Of a stretch of 64,000 nt of DNA, positions 21,519 to 34,300 are shown piece by piece; positions within the stretch are counted from its first letter, which is position 1, and every line of letters starts with the position of its first letter. Below the pieces are notes generated by a model. It was not told where the DNA came from. It searched no databases and saw only the letters and a list, made by a program, of their open reading frames with translations. Both the position numbers and the translations under genes were made by a program. The stretch spans positions 39,509,735 through 39,573,734 of the forward strand of contig OU342636.1 of the NCBI GenBank assembly GCA_910589415.1. Direction: 5' to 3'. The DNA comes from Malachius bipustulatus (lineage: Eukaryota; Arthropoda; Insecta; Coleoptera; Melyridae).

Positions 21519-22700
21519 GTCAGTCTTTTTTTTTGAAATTGTTGACACATGGTATTGAAATCAAACTGATCATAATAAAAGCTGGGAGAATTTGAGCGTT
21601 CTCTTTAATGTTTCTTTGATGATGTGGACATTGAACGTTTACTCGTTTTTAGAAGTGTTAGAGTGAACATAAAAAATAATGACCCATATTCTAATCGGTT
21701 GTAAAAGTAGGTACTTTCTATTTATTTGCATAAAATAAGAGGAGAATATGGGACAATGTGGATAAATCATATTAATTGATTGCACAAACGTTAATCAAAG
21801 ATCTGTCAGATAATTATTACTGATTTTAAATTACAAATTTTGAAAATATGGTGAATATTTTCAATGATCTTTTATTTTTTATTGGTAATTAACTCGCCTA
21901 AAATAGACTAGATTTATATCCATCAATATCAGAACAATATTCTTATAACACAGGACATTTTAAAATCAGTAATTATGTGACAGATTTTTAATTAGTTAAC
22001 GTTTGTGCAACCGGACCTCAGTCCAAGTAAAGGTCACAGCTTTAATTGTTATTATTGATCTGATTTCAGTCCGGGTAGTTCCTTCACTTTTTCCTTTTGA
22101 ATTATTTCGTAACTGTTATCCTTTGTGGTTATGCATGTTGTTGAGTAGAGATTTAAGTAGATGTCTTATTTGTTATATTTCTGTTTGTAACTAATTAGAA
22201 AATTGTCAACAAGGAGGCATCTAACGTTTTTATGTTGTCAAACAGTCCTCGTTAGTAATTAGAGTGCCTGCATGTTTCCAAAGACAGTTTGCAATTTATA
22301 CTCGTGAAATTATTTCCTAAAAAAAATTAATTAACAAATCATTATCAATTTTACTGTTGTAGATATTTTTTTAGTATTAGTAGTTCATAGTATTTATGAT
22401 ATTTATGGAAACAATTATTATTTTATAATATTTGCTTAAGTAGAAATGTATTGTAATACCTATCTATTTATACAGCATTAGGACAGAATAATTGAGAACA
22501 TTGACTGAGGAGGCTGCAAGGTTAATTGGTTAATTGTCTGTCAGATTTTCAAATTATTAAATGCATGATGTTTAATATTAACAACAGTGTAGTCTTAGCT
22601 TTAACTTTTATTAATTACATTCTCTATGACGGGCAACCTCAACTCAAATTCTTGATATTGTAAACTCTGCTCCCTATTAAGCTCTTGATTATTCTTGCAG
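21519..22700. other. Intron of 1182 bp, nothing recognised
   Basis: Ordinary AT-rich intron. No structure or ORF accepted. Confidence 0.55.
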
Positions 22701-22973
22701 GCACCGCCCTCCGCCTGACCGCCGTCCGGATTATCTAGATCGTGAGCGGGACCGTCGTGGCAACAGTCGGGACCGTGGACGGTCCCGTGAACGCGAACGG
22801 GATTACAGACCGCCCTACTATGACACGTACGAGGACAGAGGCAGACCCAAAGGCCAGTGGCCCCCGTCGAGAGACTCTTACGGACCACCGCAGCAGCCCC
22901 CTTACCAACCTCTACCCCCCATGGGACATGGCCACGGTTATCCTCCGATTGGGCCTCCACAACAGCATAGCAG
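22701..22973 (+). CDS. snama: snama exon (i), Arg/Asp- and Tyr/Pro-rich
   Basis: Acceptor TTCTTGCAG ends at 22700, donor GTACGG at 22974; 273 bp, phase 2 in and out. It reads HRPPPDRRPDYLDRERDRRG, an RE/RD-dipeptide region, then a Tyr/Pro/Gln/Gly tail (MGHGHGYPPIGPPQQHS). It corresponds in composition to the Arg/Tyr-rich region that follows the SR block in RBBP6. Without splicing, the frame stays open a further 62 codons to a stop at 23158-23160. Confidence 0.85.
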
Positions 22974-24430
22974 GTACGGAGAATGTTGGCTTAGCATTTT
23001 GAAAGTAGTTACATTTTATTATGTCGATGTCTTTTTAAATTGGACGTTATATTATTGGCTTTATAAGGCCAATATTGCAGTTATTTATTCTTTTTACTGG
23101 AGACATAATATAAATTTCATCAACTCCAATTTACATGTTTGGTATCGTATTTTAGTGTAATTAGGTATTTATTAAGTTTCTGCTTTTTTTTTTTTTGTTA
23201 AAATAATATAAGTGAAGGAGAGTTTTCCCTTAAGTTGGGTGATTTTTATATACTTTTAATTGTAGTTTAAAGAAACAAATAAAAATTACAGTGGCAATAA
23301 AAATAGTAAAAGTTATCCCAACTTTCCATGTCCATAAACATTCTCTTGAATTTTTAATATTCAATACAGCGTGTGTGTTAAGTAGGTCTAGTTTTCGCTA
23401 GGCCAGTTAGTAATGATTACATTGTTGAAATATTGTAACTTTTTGTAGGTAGCATTGTTACATTTTTGTAAATATATTTACTGATATTTTGGAATTGGCT
23501 ATCTATTGATACAGGAATTATTTGATAATCATCGGTTAATTATAAAAAATAAGTGACCAAGATAAGCTTGTAGCTGATGAAGAACACAAAGTGATAAGTA
23601 GGTATTATTGACTTTGTTGTGTTGGTTATGTTCTATTCTAATGCACATAGAGCTGTTTTGGAAATATCGATTACATCAGTGAAGATCTCATTCGGTGGTC
23701 GGTTCTAAAGTTGGAGGACAGAATAGTAATTGTCGTAAATTACTCAGGCTGTGATTAATCTGATCTGTGATTCTTTGAACAGTCAATTTAGTTTTATGGA
23801 AATTCATGTGATATAATGTGATACATGTATTATTGTTATACTATAAATTATTATAGTGTATTTTCTCTCTTATGTACAGTTTTTTCTGTATTAATGTTTC
23901 GCTTTTTAATGTTATTTTATGGACTTCAAGTGTGATTTTATTACATATCGACTATTATATTTTTGTATAAAGAGTGAAGTATTCTGATGACAATGTCAGG
24001 ATTTTTTGTTCAATAAAAGCTGCTTTAGTACTTTTCTAAGGTACTTGGTTGAGTTGTTATTTTAATTTAATCGAATTTATAAGGTGTCCCTTTTTTCAGA
24101 GCTCACTATGGGTATCTCTTAAATGCTAAGGAATACAGAATTGATTAAATTTCAGAAAAATGCGCTATTTTGAAGCCATCTCATTGAAGATATACAAGAT
24201 ATCTGTTTCCGTTCTTAAAATATCCTGGAAAAACTGATAATCTCCAATTTTTAGTTTTCTCAATAGTTCCTTCATTATTTGAAGTTTCAATTTATAAATT
24301 AATTTTTAAATTTAATAATAATAATAAATTTAATATTTAAATTTAAAAACCCTTTAAATTAAATTAACTTTTAATTTAACTTATACCCGTTATGTTTTGA
24401 GTTATTACAATAAATTTTTTTATTACATCT
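22974..24430 (+). other. Start of the 19.6-kb intron, possible alternative 3' end
   Basis: The preceding exon's frame stays open to a stop at 23158-23160. AATAAA hexamers occur at 23277 and at 24012-24017 (CAATAAAAGCTGC), so a transcript that fails to splice could end here. No other feature. Confidence 0.3.
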
Positions 24431-24580
24431 ATGCCCGTATTCACAAACGATAATTTCCTAAATAATTACGTAATTATTTAAATGAGTGAGATGGAGATAT
24501 GCAGTTTATTTGCATTAGAATGAGATGGAGATAACTGATTACGTAATTATTTGGTAATTATCGTTTGTGAATACGGGCAT
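24431..24580. mobile_element. 150-bp MITE
   Basis: Inverted ends ATGCCCGTATTCACAAACGA and TCGTTTGTGAATACGGGCAT, with pairing extending through AATAATTACGTAAT. Target duplication not clear. No coding capacity. Confidence 0.8.
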
Positions 24581-25833
24581 TAGACTCATGTTTTGGGCTG
24601 AATGAAATATATGCTCAGAAATCTGCACCAGCACCCCAGGCCTTTATGCCACAGTGGTCAGATGTCACATTTAAACTGATCCTCAGTTTGCCCGCTGGCA
24701 CACAGAGAATATAAAGGTAACAAGGTATCAAAGCGGCCATATGCGACAGCCATGGCCCCCTTAGCAGTCAACCTGTTAAACAGTTTTAGCAGCCAAAACG
24801 TCAGATACAAGTAACAGTTTTCATTTCAATGACATGCAATATAAGAAAGGTACGGAACTATGGATCTTTGGATTTATTTAATTATGATGATGTCACATTC
24901 GTCACCTATTTTTTGACACATGACACATTTACCATCCAATATATTAAAAAAAAATATATAATTAGGTATACCGGTGTAAACAGAATAATTTTCTGTTCTT
25001 TTTCAAAGAGAAATCCAATATGCCGTCATAAAAAAACAAAAGTTGACTATCATATCTTTAAATAAATAAATATCTTATGGCTGTGGTAAAGCCCAAGTGT
25101 CAGAAGTTTTCAAGTAGCCTCAAGGGCCTCTGACGTAACTTAACGACTGCTGTGAAGCAGTCATATCATATCATATCTTTGAAACTAGTAGACGAAGAGT
25201 TATTGAGATAATAAAAAATTGGTGTTTTTCAGTTTTTTCAGGATACTCCTGAAACAGTCACATAATATATCTTGTACATCTTCATGGATTCGAGATGACC
25301 ACAAAAAGTGCATCTTTTCTGTAATTTAACCAACTCTGTATCTCTCAGCGTTTATGAGAGTTTAAAAAAAGGGTCATCCTTAGTACCTAAATAGGCTTAT
25401 TATTTCACTTATTTAAATAAACTACAGGTAAGGTACTCAGAGGGACTTTAGCATTAGGAAATTATGTTATTATATTATCTGAATGAGGTAATGACTCCAA
25501 GGTACCCATTCTCGAATCAGTGAATTCTTTTCGGTAATCTTCTACTAAATACATGGATTGCCAGGGTGATATCACAAGGAAATTTGGGACATCTGTATTT
25601 TGGGTTTTTATATGCCTAAGTGCTAATTAAAATTCACTATCGTTATTACTGTTATACAGAGTGCTTCAAAAAAAGGAGGCCCCGTTGCTAGGGTAGGTAG
25701 AACAATGAAAAATAAGTGCGATTAGGTTAGTAAATAAAATCCTAATGGCATCCATATTCAAGATACAGAGTGTTGTGAAAACAAATTTAGGTTTAAAACT
25801 ACTTGGTACAGAACGTGTTGCTAGTGCCCTCTA
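24581..25833. other. Intron, nothing recognised
   Basis: AT-rich with T-runs; scattered partial TACAGGGTG-like motifs (for example TTATACAGAGTGCTTC near 25652). Confidence 0.45.
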
Positions 25834-27022
25834 CACCGTGTTTTATATTAAGTCGGCACTATTGCTAACTTCGTTATTATTTAACCTAGAAAGTCGGTTA
25901 AATTAGCAAACTAGTAGTATTTTTTCTCCTGAATAAAATGGCGAAAACAGAAAAACAATTGAACATCGCGTTTTCGAGATATTTTTAAAAAATTTAACTT
26001 TTTTAATGGAACACCCTATATATTTTTGGATGGATCGGTTGCAAATTTTTTTTAAAGGAAAAAGTCTCTATGCAATATGATCCTAAAATAATAAATTCAT
26101 TAATTATTCATTATTTTATTACTCCCAAAGTAGGCTGCGACAATTAATGTAATTTAGTGTACCTACCTACGTAATGTAAGGTAAAAAAATATATCGTCCT
26201 CAATAGTGTATTTTTCAATAAAAAAATACACAAAAAAAGGAGTTGTTATATTGAAAAGGATTTAATTTTAAATAAACAAATAACAGAACTTGTCTGTGTT
26301 TTAAATTAAGTCGGCACTATTGCTAACTTCGTTATTATTTAAGCTAGAAAGTCGGTTAAATTAGCAAACTAGTAGTATTTTTGCCGCTGAATAAAATGGC
26401 GAAAGCAGAAAAACAATTGAACATCGCGTTTTTGAGATATTTAAAAAAATGTAATTTTTTTAATGGAACATCCTGTATATTTTTAGATGGATCGGTTGCA
26501 AATTTTTTTTTAAAGGAAAAAGTCTATGCACTATGATCCTAAAATAATAAAATTTTACACACAAACAAGTTCTGTTATTTGTTTATGTAAAATTAAATAC
26601 TTTTCAAGGTAACAACTCTTATTTTTAGTGTATTTTTTTATTGAAAAATACACTATTGAGGACGACATAATTTTTTTACCTTACATTACGTAGGTACACT
26701 AAATGACAATAATTGTCGCAGCCTACTTTGGGAGTAATAAAATAATGAATAATTAATGAATTTATTATTTTAGGATCATAGTGTATAAAGACTTTTCCCT
26801 TTAAAAAAAAATTTGCAACCGATCCATCTAAAAATATACAGGGTGTTCCATTAAAAAAATTACATTTTTTTAAATATATCGAAAACGCGATGTTCAATTG
26901 TTTTTCTGCTTTCGTCATTTTATTCAGCGGCAAAAATACTACTAGTTTGCTAATTTAACCGACTTTCTAGGTTAAATAATAACGAAGTTAGCAATAGTGC
27001 CGACTTAATATAAAACACGGTG
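25834..27022. mobile_element. 1.19-kb fold-back element with a third internal copy
   Basis: Outer ends CACCGTGTTTTATATTAAG and CTTAATATAAAACACGGTG flanked by TA. The left arm (to about 26231) pairs with the right arm (about 26640-27022). Between them lies a second, direct copy of the left arm (about 26296-26560). Each copy contains ATGGCGAAA(A/G)CAGAAAAACA or its complement and an internal CACCC(T)/TACAGGGTGTTCC. The 85-codon minus ORF at 26676-26933 is part of this repeat. Confidence 0.75.
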
Positions 27023-28890
27023 TATACATACACATATTCATATAAAATTTCATTAAAATGTTGCAAGTAAATTCTATATAATTGTAAAAAATGTGTATAT
27101 TTTTTTACAACACCGCACTATGTATGGCGTACTATTTTTTTTTCAAAAATATTAGGTGTAATGCCACTTGCACGAACGCCACTGCCACAATAACTAAAAG
27201 TTATACGTTGGGAAATGCCTCTTGATGCATGGGAAGGTGTATACAAATTTTCAGGAAAATATCTTAATAATTGTTATTAAAGTTATTATTAAAAAAACGA
27301 TTATTTTCTTGAAACTTCAACACCCTGTAGTTAAAAAGTTGAGCCTCTTAGGAAATACGTTTATACCTACTCATTTTTTTTCTTAAAATAATCTCATGAA
27401 TCACCCCCTGAATTTTCTCGGTTCATTTTACATACACCTGTATAATGCCATTCCTCGGCAACTATGTAAAATCATCATAATAAAGCAGAAGTCCTTCCTT
27501 CTATGTCTGGTTCAGTATGAAACTATATTCACCCATTTATTAGGTTTTAAATTTAAATTTAAACTGGCTGTTTATTATTATAATCCAGTAGTAGAACTCA
27601 GAAAAGGCTAATTTTAAACGAAAGTAGGGTTTAAATTTTGAATGGATGTAAATTAATATAAGTGGATAAAATGTTATTCGTTGCTTGATTATTTTGAAAT
27701 AATTGATGTTATTTCATTGCGATTTATTTCTGTTTGAAAAAGAGCAATCATTTTCACTTAACCTGAAGTGTGCCACAACTAACTGCACGTGTTATGTTAT
27801 TGAGTTGAATAAATTGAAATTGAGTTGAAAAAAAAAAATTTAGACACTAAAAATTGAAAATACAAAAAAAAACTAGATGTAACCATAGAACCGCTAATCG
27901 TAGTGGTTGTCTTCGATGCCACATGCCGTCATAATCTGCACATCCGCTAATCGTAGTGGTTGTCTTCGATGCCACATGCCGTCATAATCTGCACATCGTC
28001 AAACCGGTAGTTGGTGTATCATGATTTCCTACGCAAGGTATTTCAAAACTTATGTTGAAAAATTGAAGGTGTGATTCTGTATAGCGTTCTTAGAAAAAAG
28101 TTCCTAATAAGTTCTTACTGAGAAAAACAGTATCTTACGATGAAAGACACAAAAACATCCACAAGACATGTTTTTGTGGACATAAGCATTACTTTTTTTA
28201 ATGTTGACATTGTTGACATTCCAAAACAATTTGAAAAAAATTCAATTAGAGTTTAAAAAGTCGATCATATTAATCCCCTTGACCCCTTGACTATGGTGAT
28301 GCTTGCTGATGTATAATTTTAAGTAACCCGTATACTGTTCTCGATATTAGGTGGGGATAAAACACGCCTACATTGTAGGTGATTTTGTCATCTTATGTTA
28401 TGCCATCTTGGTAGAGCGATTCTATTTCTCGACATGGATGGGCGGTGTAGATAATAGCATGTAGACAATGTGGACAAAAATTGATTTCAACATTTGAATT
28501 ATTTTAGGATGTATGATGTATTTAACATATTTTATAGCCTATTCTAGGTCATACTCATGTATAAGTCAGCAGAGAATAGCCAGCAAACCATAAATATGAG
28601 AAGAAGAAAAAAATCGGAAAGGAAAATCCTGTTTTGTACGAAAATTTGAGGTTAGGTTAATAGAATCAATAGTAAAATTTTAATCTGCCGTCAGGTTTTT
28701 TCAATTTAAAATATACCTAATCCTTTTTTAAACATACCAAATTATGAAACTTACAAATTTATTCTGATTATTCCTGTGGATTTATCAGTACTTGCAGAAT
28801 TATTATGATCAAGATTGTGGCATATATTCTGCTACATCCACAAACCAGGCATTTCTCAGCTTATTTTCTATAATTTTTTGTAGGTATACT
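27023..28890. other. Intron with minor repeats
   Basis: AT-rich. Holds the 53-bp tandem duplication at 27891-27996 and an A-run near 27829-27838 after a GAGTTGAA repeat that may be a retrosequence tail. Otherwise nothing. Confidence 0.45.
27891..27996. repeat. Perfect tandem duplication, 2 x 53 bp
   Basis: The unit begins CCGCTAATCGTAGTGGTTGT and ends TAATCTGCACAT. The two copies read identical, so the duplication is recent. The unit is more GC-rich than its surroundings. Confidence 0.9.
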
Positions 28891-29869
28891 TTATTTTTTA
28901 TTTAGATGGACTTGTCAAACAGCTGTCAAGTTGGTAGCCTGTGCAATCTGTAAACAGTAATTTTGAGATTTTCAAATGGTAGCCTGTTTCCTTAACCTTG
29001 ACAAAAATTTACGTTGTGACTAGAGTCACGACAACACTCCCCGTTTCGGGTACAGGCTATGACGTCACCTGCAAAACATATTTCCTTGTTGCACTGTTAT
29101 AAAACGCAAATTAGAAAATTCTAACTCTATTTTCTTTGAAAATACATAATATGTAGTTTTTTTTAGTATAGTTATTCATTTTTTGAGGATCAATTTAACT
29201 GTTTGGCATGACTATCTAATGACGTTTTGCGAATACTAGGTCTGGTCTCTCTGAGTCAGTATAGGTACTCTAGTCACAGCGAAACGCCAATAAGGAACTT
29301 GAAAAGTTGAAGTTGTCAAGCTGACAAACTGAATTATTAAATTGCTGAGGCAGGCAAATTTATTTCAAAAGAAAGGAAAGAATGATTAATCAAATGCTGC
29401 GTTAACAATAATGAATTGAAAGATGTTTTTCCAAATCAAACAAAATTGCAGTTTATTCAGATTCGTCGAAATATTCCTTGAGAAATTCTTAAAACATGAT
29501 TGAATAATGTAAGTATACCTCTATTTGTCAATAGATCTCTTCTATTTTCAACATGTTTACAGAAAATAAAAAGGAAGGTCTAATCCTATACATACATAAG
29601 ATTTATAAGAGTAAATAGCTAGCTACTTACATTTACAAATGTCTCTAAGATTTCCCAATTTACCTCTGAAAATTGCGTTTATAGTTTTTCGGATTTTAAA
29701 TTTTGAAATAAAATGACATCTCAACTAATAGACATAACCTAAATTAATTTAGTAACTATTCTAGTGATTATTCTAGTAACAACTATCACCATAACCGACC
29801 TAATCAGTCTTGTTGCCAATCGTTCCCCTAGAATTTTGACTTGGTGGAATCCATCTAAATAAAAAATAA
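28891..29869. mobile_element. Non-autonomous TIR element, about 980 bp
   Basis: Perfect 20-bp inverted ends: TTATTTTTTATTTAGATGGA at 28891-28910 and TCCATCTAAATAAAAAATAA at 29850-29869. Its inner ends match the older repeat split by the gypsy element at 2680-2749/11378-11480 and 12004-12071. No ORF. Superfamily not assigned. Confidence 0.7.
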
Positions 29870-30523
29870 GGTATATGTAATTGGAAATTTAAGTTGCTAA
29901 AGCTTTTCTTCTTCTTACGACTCATTTTACATGGAATTAATTAATATTAATAACAAAAAACACACAAATTAACTTCATACTGTCAATGTCAATAGTGTCA
30001 TCAATTCATTGTCGACACACAGACGACATAGTTTACATTATCTACACATTGTTGATATTGTTCACACATTGATGACATAGTTGACACATACGATGTTGAC
30101 AATCAAAGTCGACGTGTCGACGCCCATCCCTGTTTCTCGACTGACTGATCCTCGTTTTTGTTTACTTTACGTTAACGTTATTTTGATACAATAAATTTTT
30201 TTTTAATTTTCAACAGAATGATGAATTTTTGCAATTTTAATTTAATGTATTGGTTTATGTTTCCCGACCATCCTATAATATTATTCGAGATCTTTAAGCG
30301 GGTACGATCAAATAGTGCGCCAAACGTGATATTCCTGTATATCTAACTAAAGCGTCAAGTTAATGATCAGATTTGTACTGAAGCCATATCTCAAACGGTT
30401 CCTGAGATATACGAAAAAACTGACAAAAAATTATTTTTTGACACCCTGTTCGCTGACGCATGTTAATAGGAACTTTTTTTCTTAAAATGAATCAAGGAAT
30501 CACACCTTTTATTTTCCAACATA
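29870..30523. other. Intron, nothing firm recognised
   Basis: Several GACACA/TTGACA near-repeats at 30010-30110. A GACACCCTG motif at 30440 is a partial end of the CAGGGTG family. Confidence 0.4.
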
Positions 30524-31373
30524 CAGTGTGTGTCATAGGCATGGGTACGCCCCCTTTTTTTTTTCTTTTTTTTTTTGGAGATAATTTTTTGAAATTTGGT
30601 ACGTCGAATATTCTCGATAGAGCGCACTTTTTAGCAGAAAATGGAATTTTTTCCCACATCCGGTTTTTCCGGAAATGTTACCAACTTTTTATTTTTAAAT
30701 GGGACACCCTATATACTATTATATTTTTGGATTCTATACATTTGTACGAATCCAACAATACCACATAAGTACCATTTTAAATGTCAAATTTGTTTTTATT
30801 TAATTTTTTATTTCTCAATTATAGTGTGCCATGACTATTTCGTTTTACTCCAATTGGATCATCTAATGCTAGAAAAATTGAGTTTTTGTTCAAAGTACTA
30901 AATTAAGTGATTTATGGATAAATTACGCGCACCGGAATGATTTTTTGAGCTGGATTCATTTTTTTCAAATGGTACCATATTGGTACCGAGGTACCATCTA
31001 CAAGTACTTCCAATAAGGGACATTTTGGTGTACCCATTTTGCATCTGTGACGAACACAACTGAAGTCATGGCACACTATAATTGAGAAATAAAAAATTAA
31101 ATAAAAACAAATTTGACATTCAAAATGGTACTTATGTGGTTTTGTTGGATTCGTACAAATGTATAGAATCCAAAAATATAATAATATATAGGTGTCCTAT
31201 TTAAAAATAAAAAGCTGATAGTATTATTTCCGGAAAAACCGGATGTGGGAAAAAATTAAATTTTCTGCTAAAAAGTGCACTCTATCGAGAGTATGTGACG
31301 TACCAAATTTCAAAAAATTATCTCAAAAAATAAAGAAAAAACAGGGGGCGTACCATGCCTGTGACACACACTG
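30524..31373. mobile_element. TA-flanked fold-back MITE, 850 bp
   Basis: Ends CAGTGTGTGTCATAGGCATG and CATGCCTGTGACACACACTG flanked by TA. Arms of about 330 bp pair closely (ATTATAGTGTGCCATGAC / CATGGCACACTATAAT; ACATCCGGTTTTTCCGGAAA / TTTCCGGAAAAACCGGATGT). The two overlapping plus ORFs at 30460-30901 lie in it and are not genes. Confidence 0.8.
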
Positions 31374-34300
31374 TATATTCTGAAACTCCCTGTAGATTAA
31401 TGTAAAAAATGTTGGTCTCGAGAGTTTTATAAATTAATAATGGAATTTTATTTTAAAGAACATTGTCATTTTTTATAATGTGTGGAATTCTATGCAGAAT
31501 TCAGATTGAAAATAGTTTTAAAAACCCTATATACAGGCTGTCCCATTTAAGCTTTAAAACAATCCGGGTGCAGGTACCTCGTGCTAAAATAATCTGAGTT
31601 TGTCGTGTAATATTTTTCTCTTTGACACTTGTTGATTGAAATACTTGAAGTTGCATCACTGGTGAGATTTTTCGTTTTAAGTTACTATTCGAAAGTAGGC
31701 CAGGAAAAAAATGTTCGACGAAGTACACAATTTTTTTTTGTAAATAAAACACAATAAAAACACACAATTTGTTTTGAAGCATAAATGGTACATTTATTGC
31801 ACCAAAAATGGTATATTTGAAATGTGGACAGTACTTCCTGTCAGTTTGGTTGTTTGCTTGTTGGACCTGACCTATCAGTTGTTAAAAAAAGGAATTAAAA
31901 TACTTCTAGGTTTAATATATATTTTTTCAAAATGTTTAATACACATGAAAGGAGAGAAATGAATGATTATTCCAGATGTGTAATTTGTTAATCTGTAGCC
32001 AGAAGCAAAGCCCTGAAAAAAGTATATCTCCTTAGATTATACTAACATGGGCAAAAATATTTGAAAAATTATTTTTGAAACATTTAATATAACTTCCACA
32101 AAGTGCCGGCTCGGTCAAATATGACCGAGACACATTTCCACGAATTTCTCCGCATCTTGGCAGGGATGAAAATTTCTTCTTGAGACTTTATTATTCGTGG
32201 ATATCTATTAACGCGCATCATGACTCAAAGAATGAGTGAGAATTTTCCTCCCACATGGAGTAATATGCTCCTTGGCCGGAACCTAAAATACGAGTACAAT
32301 AAAAAATCCTCCTAAGTGTTAACAAAGCCCAAAGTAAATACCTTTCAAGTAAATGGTACCATAAATTAAATTTATAAATCGAATATCTCTGGGAATATAA
32401 AAGTGCTTGCAACCTTTTTGTAATTTTTTTTCTATTAGCTACTTAGCAATAATTTTTATTGAAATGCAATCATAATTTTAGATATGTTTTTTATTGATAA
32501 AAAAAATTGTAAAAAAACTTATTATTTTCTGGAAATTATACTTTAATTTAAATAATACATTGTAATTTATTACTCTTTTCGTAAACTACTGCAGAAAATC
32601 ATTATGGGAAATGATACTGTATCATGGTGAATTCTATTTTAACAAGAAAATAAGTAGTATTGTCCATAATTTTTTATTTTGTATTTTCATCTAACTGTTA
32701 CAAAGTTCAGTTCATTTTATTGAATACTACAAGTGACTGATGTAGAATAATCATTTGGGTATATGTACATAAATTAAGTCTTAACTTTTCTGGCTCTTAC
32801 TCATAATGTTGTATTTTTTACAAACAATAAATAATGTGATACTGCAAAGAGCGGATTTTATTTATTTTGGATGTACTATCTATCGCTGGGGAAAAAAGTG
32901 AGAGATTTGAAGTATATTTGTTTAAAAAGTTTTTCCTTCTGTTTGGGGTTTCTTGCTTGTTTCTGCAATAATATCATAAATATATTACTCTGCAACCATC
33001 TTTGCCTTTAGGCAATATCTATAACGATATCTATAACTGTTTAAAATGACGCATACACACAAGCACACGACACGCCTTACTAATCACAGTGTAAATTAAT
33101 TATCTAATTGAGCGTTTTCTTTAGAAAGCATTCTTTTGTAAATTAGAAAATGTTTACTACATTTACGATTTTGCATTGTTTTGTAACTTTGGTATCAATT
33201 GACTTCTCGAGGTAAAATAAGGTCAAGGCTTCAGAACATTATGCCTTATATTCCCTTGATTTGATAGTCAAGTTTTTCCTATTTTAACAAAATTTATGAA
33301 AATTAATGTTCGCTTTTTCTTGATCACTAGATATATGAATTTATCTGTTGATATTAACATGGCACAAATGATTGAAAAAATTATTCATAGCAGAATATCC
33401 AGCTCCTTTCAAAAACATTTAACATAATGTCTGAAAGAGTGTTTGGTTTCAGAAAAAGTGAGAAGATAACAGAGTGTCAATATGTAAATCTGTTTTGAAG
33501 ACATAGGGAAATCACATGTTAAGTGGAACTTTAGTCAATTTGCTGCAGTGACATTTTAATTCTGTTCAGCCATTTTCGGGACTATGATTAGCAATAAAAA
33601 TTCAATCAGTGAGTTTCGACAGTTCAATAAATAATTTTCCTGAAATATTTCCTTCACTGTCTCATCCATAAACGACTTCTTGATAGTAGTCCACTTTTTC
33701 TACAGTTGTTAATTATTATTAAAGGCATTTGCTCACCTAAAATTGAATTGTCAACTGATACGAAAGATTTTTATAACTGTTGATGATTTTTAATTGTTCA
33801 ACTTTGCATGTGATTCCTCCATAGACAAGAAAAGAGAGGGATACTTTATTATGAACCGTAGTAGAAAGTCAATATGTAATTCGCCATTTTTTTGGTGCAA
33901 AAGAATCGACATTAACTTAACTTAAAAATATTAATACGATTTGCATTCTGTTGGTAAAAATTACTTAGGTACTTTGATTTTATATTTCATGCAGTTATTG
34001 CAACCAGAAGGAAACACATTTAATTAATTTACAAATATTTCTGACAGGTCGATCTGTTTTTTTCCCTATGTCTCTATAGCAGATTTACACAGTGTATATG
34101 ATGACATGGATCCAACAGTACCAATCATTGCAACCTTTCATGACTTCTCAAAAACATTCAAAACAGTAAACCATATTTTATAATTTATTGCCTGATAACT
34201 AGAATCACCTGGAATTTAAGGTGAAGCACGGGAACTGTTGTAGTATAACGCAAACAGTGCATTGCCATGGAACTAGCCAACAAACTTTCCCTGAACGTAT

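Noticed and set aside
21309..21595. ORFs on both strands around exon 21405-21518
   Set aside because: They extend through the splice sites; only the phase-2 frame joins the neighbouring exons.
22601..23002. 119-codon minus ORF and 86-codon plus ORF over exon 22701-22973
   Set aside because: Shadows of the Arg/Pro-rich exon in other frames.
26676..26933. 85-codon minus ORF MPLNKMTKAEKQLN...
   Set aside because: Part of a fold-back arm; the equivalent readings in the other two copies are broken.
30460..30901. Two overlapping plus ORFs
   Set aside because: Lie within the arms of the 30524-31373 fold-back; low-complexity Phe-rich.
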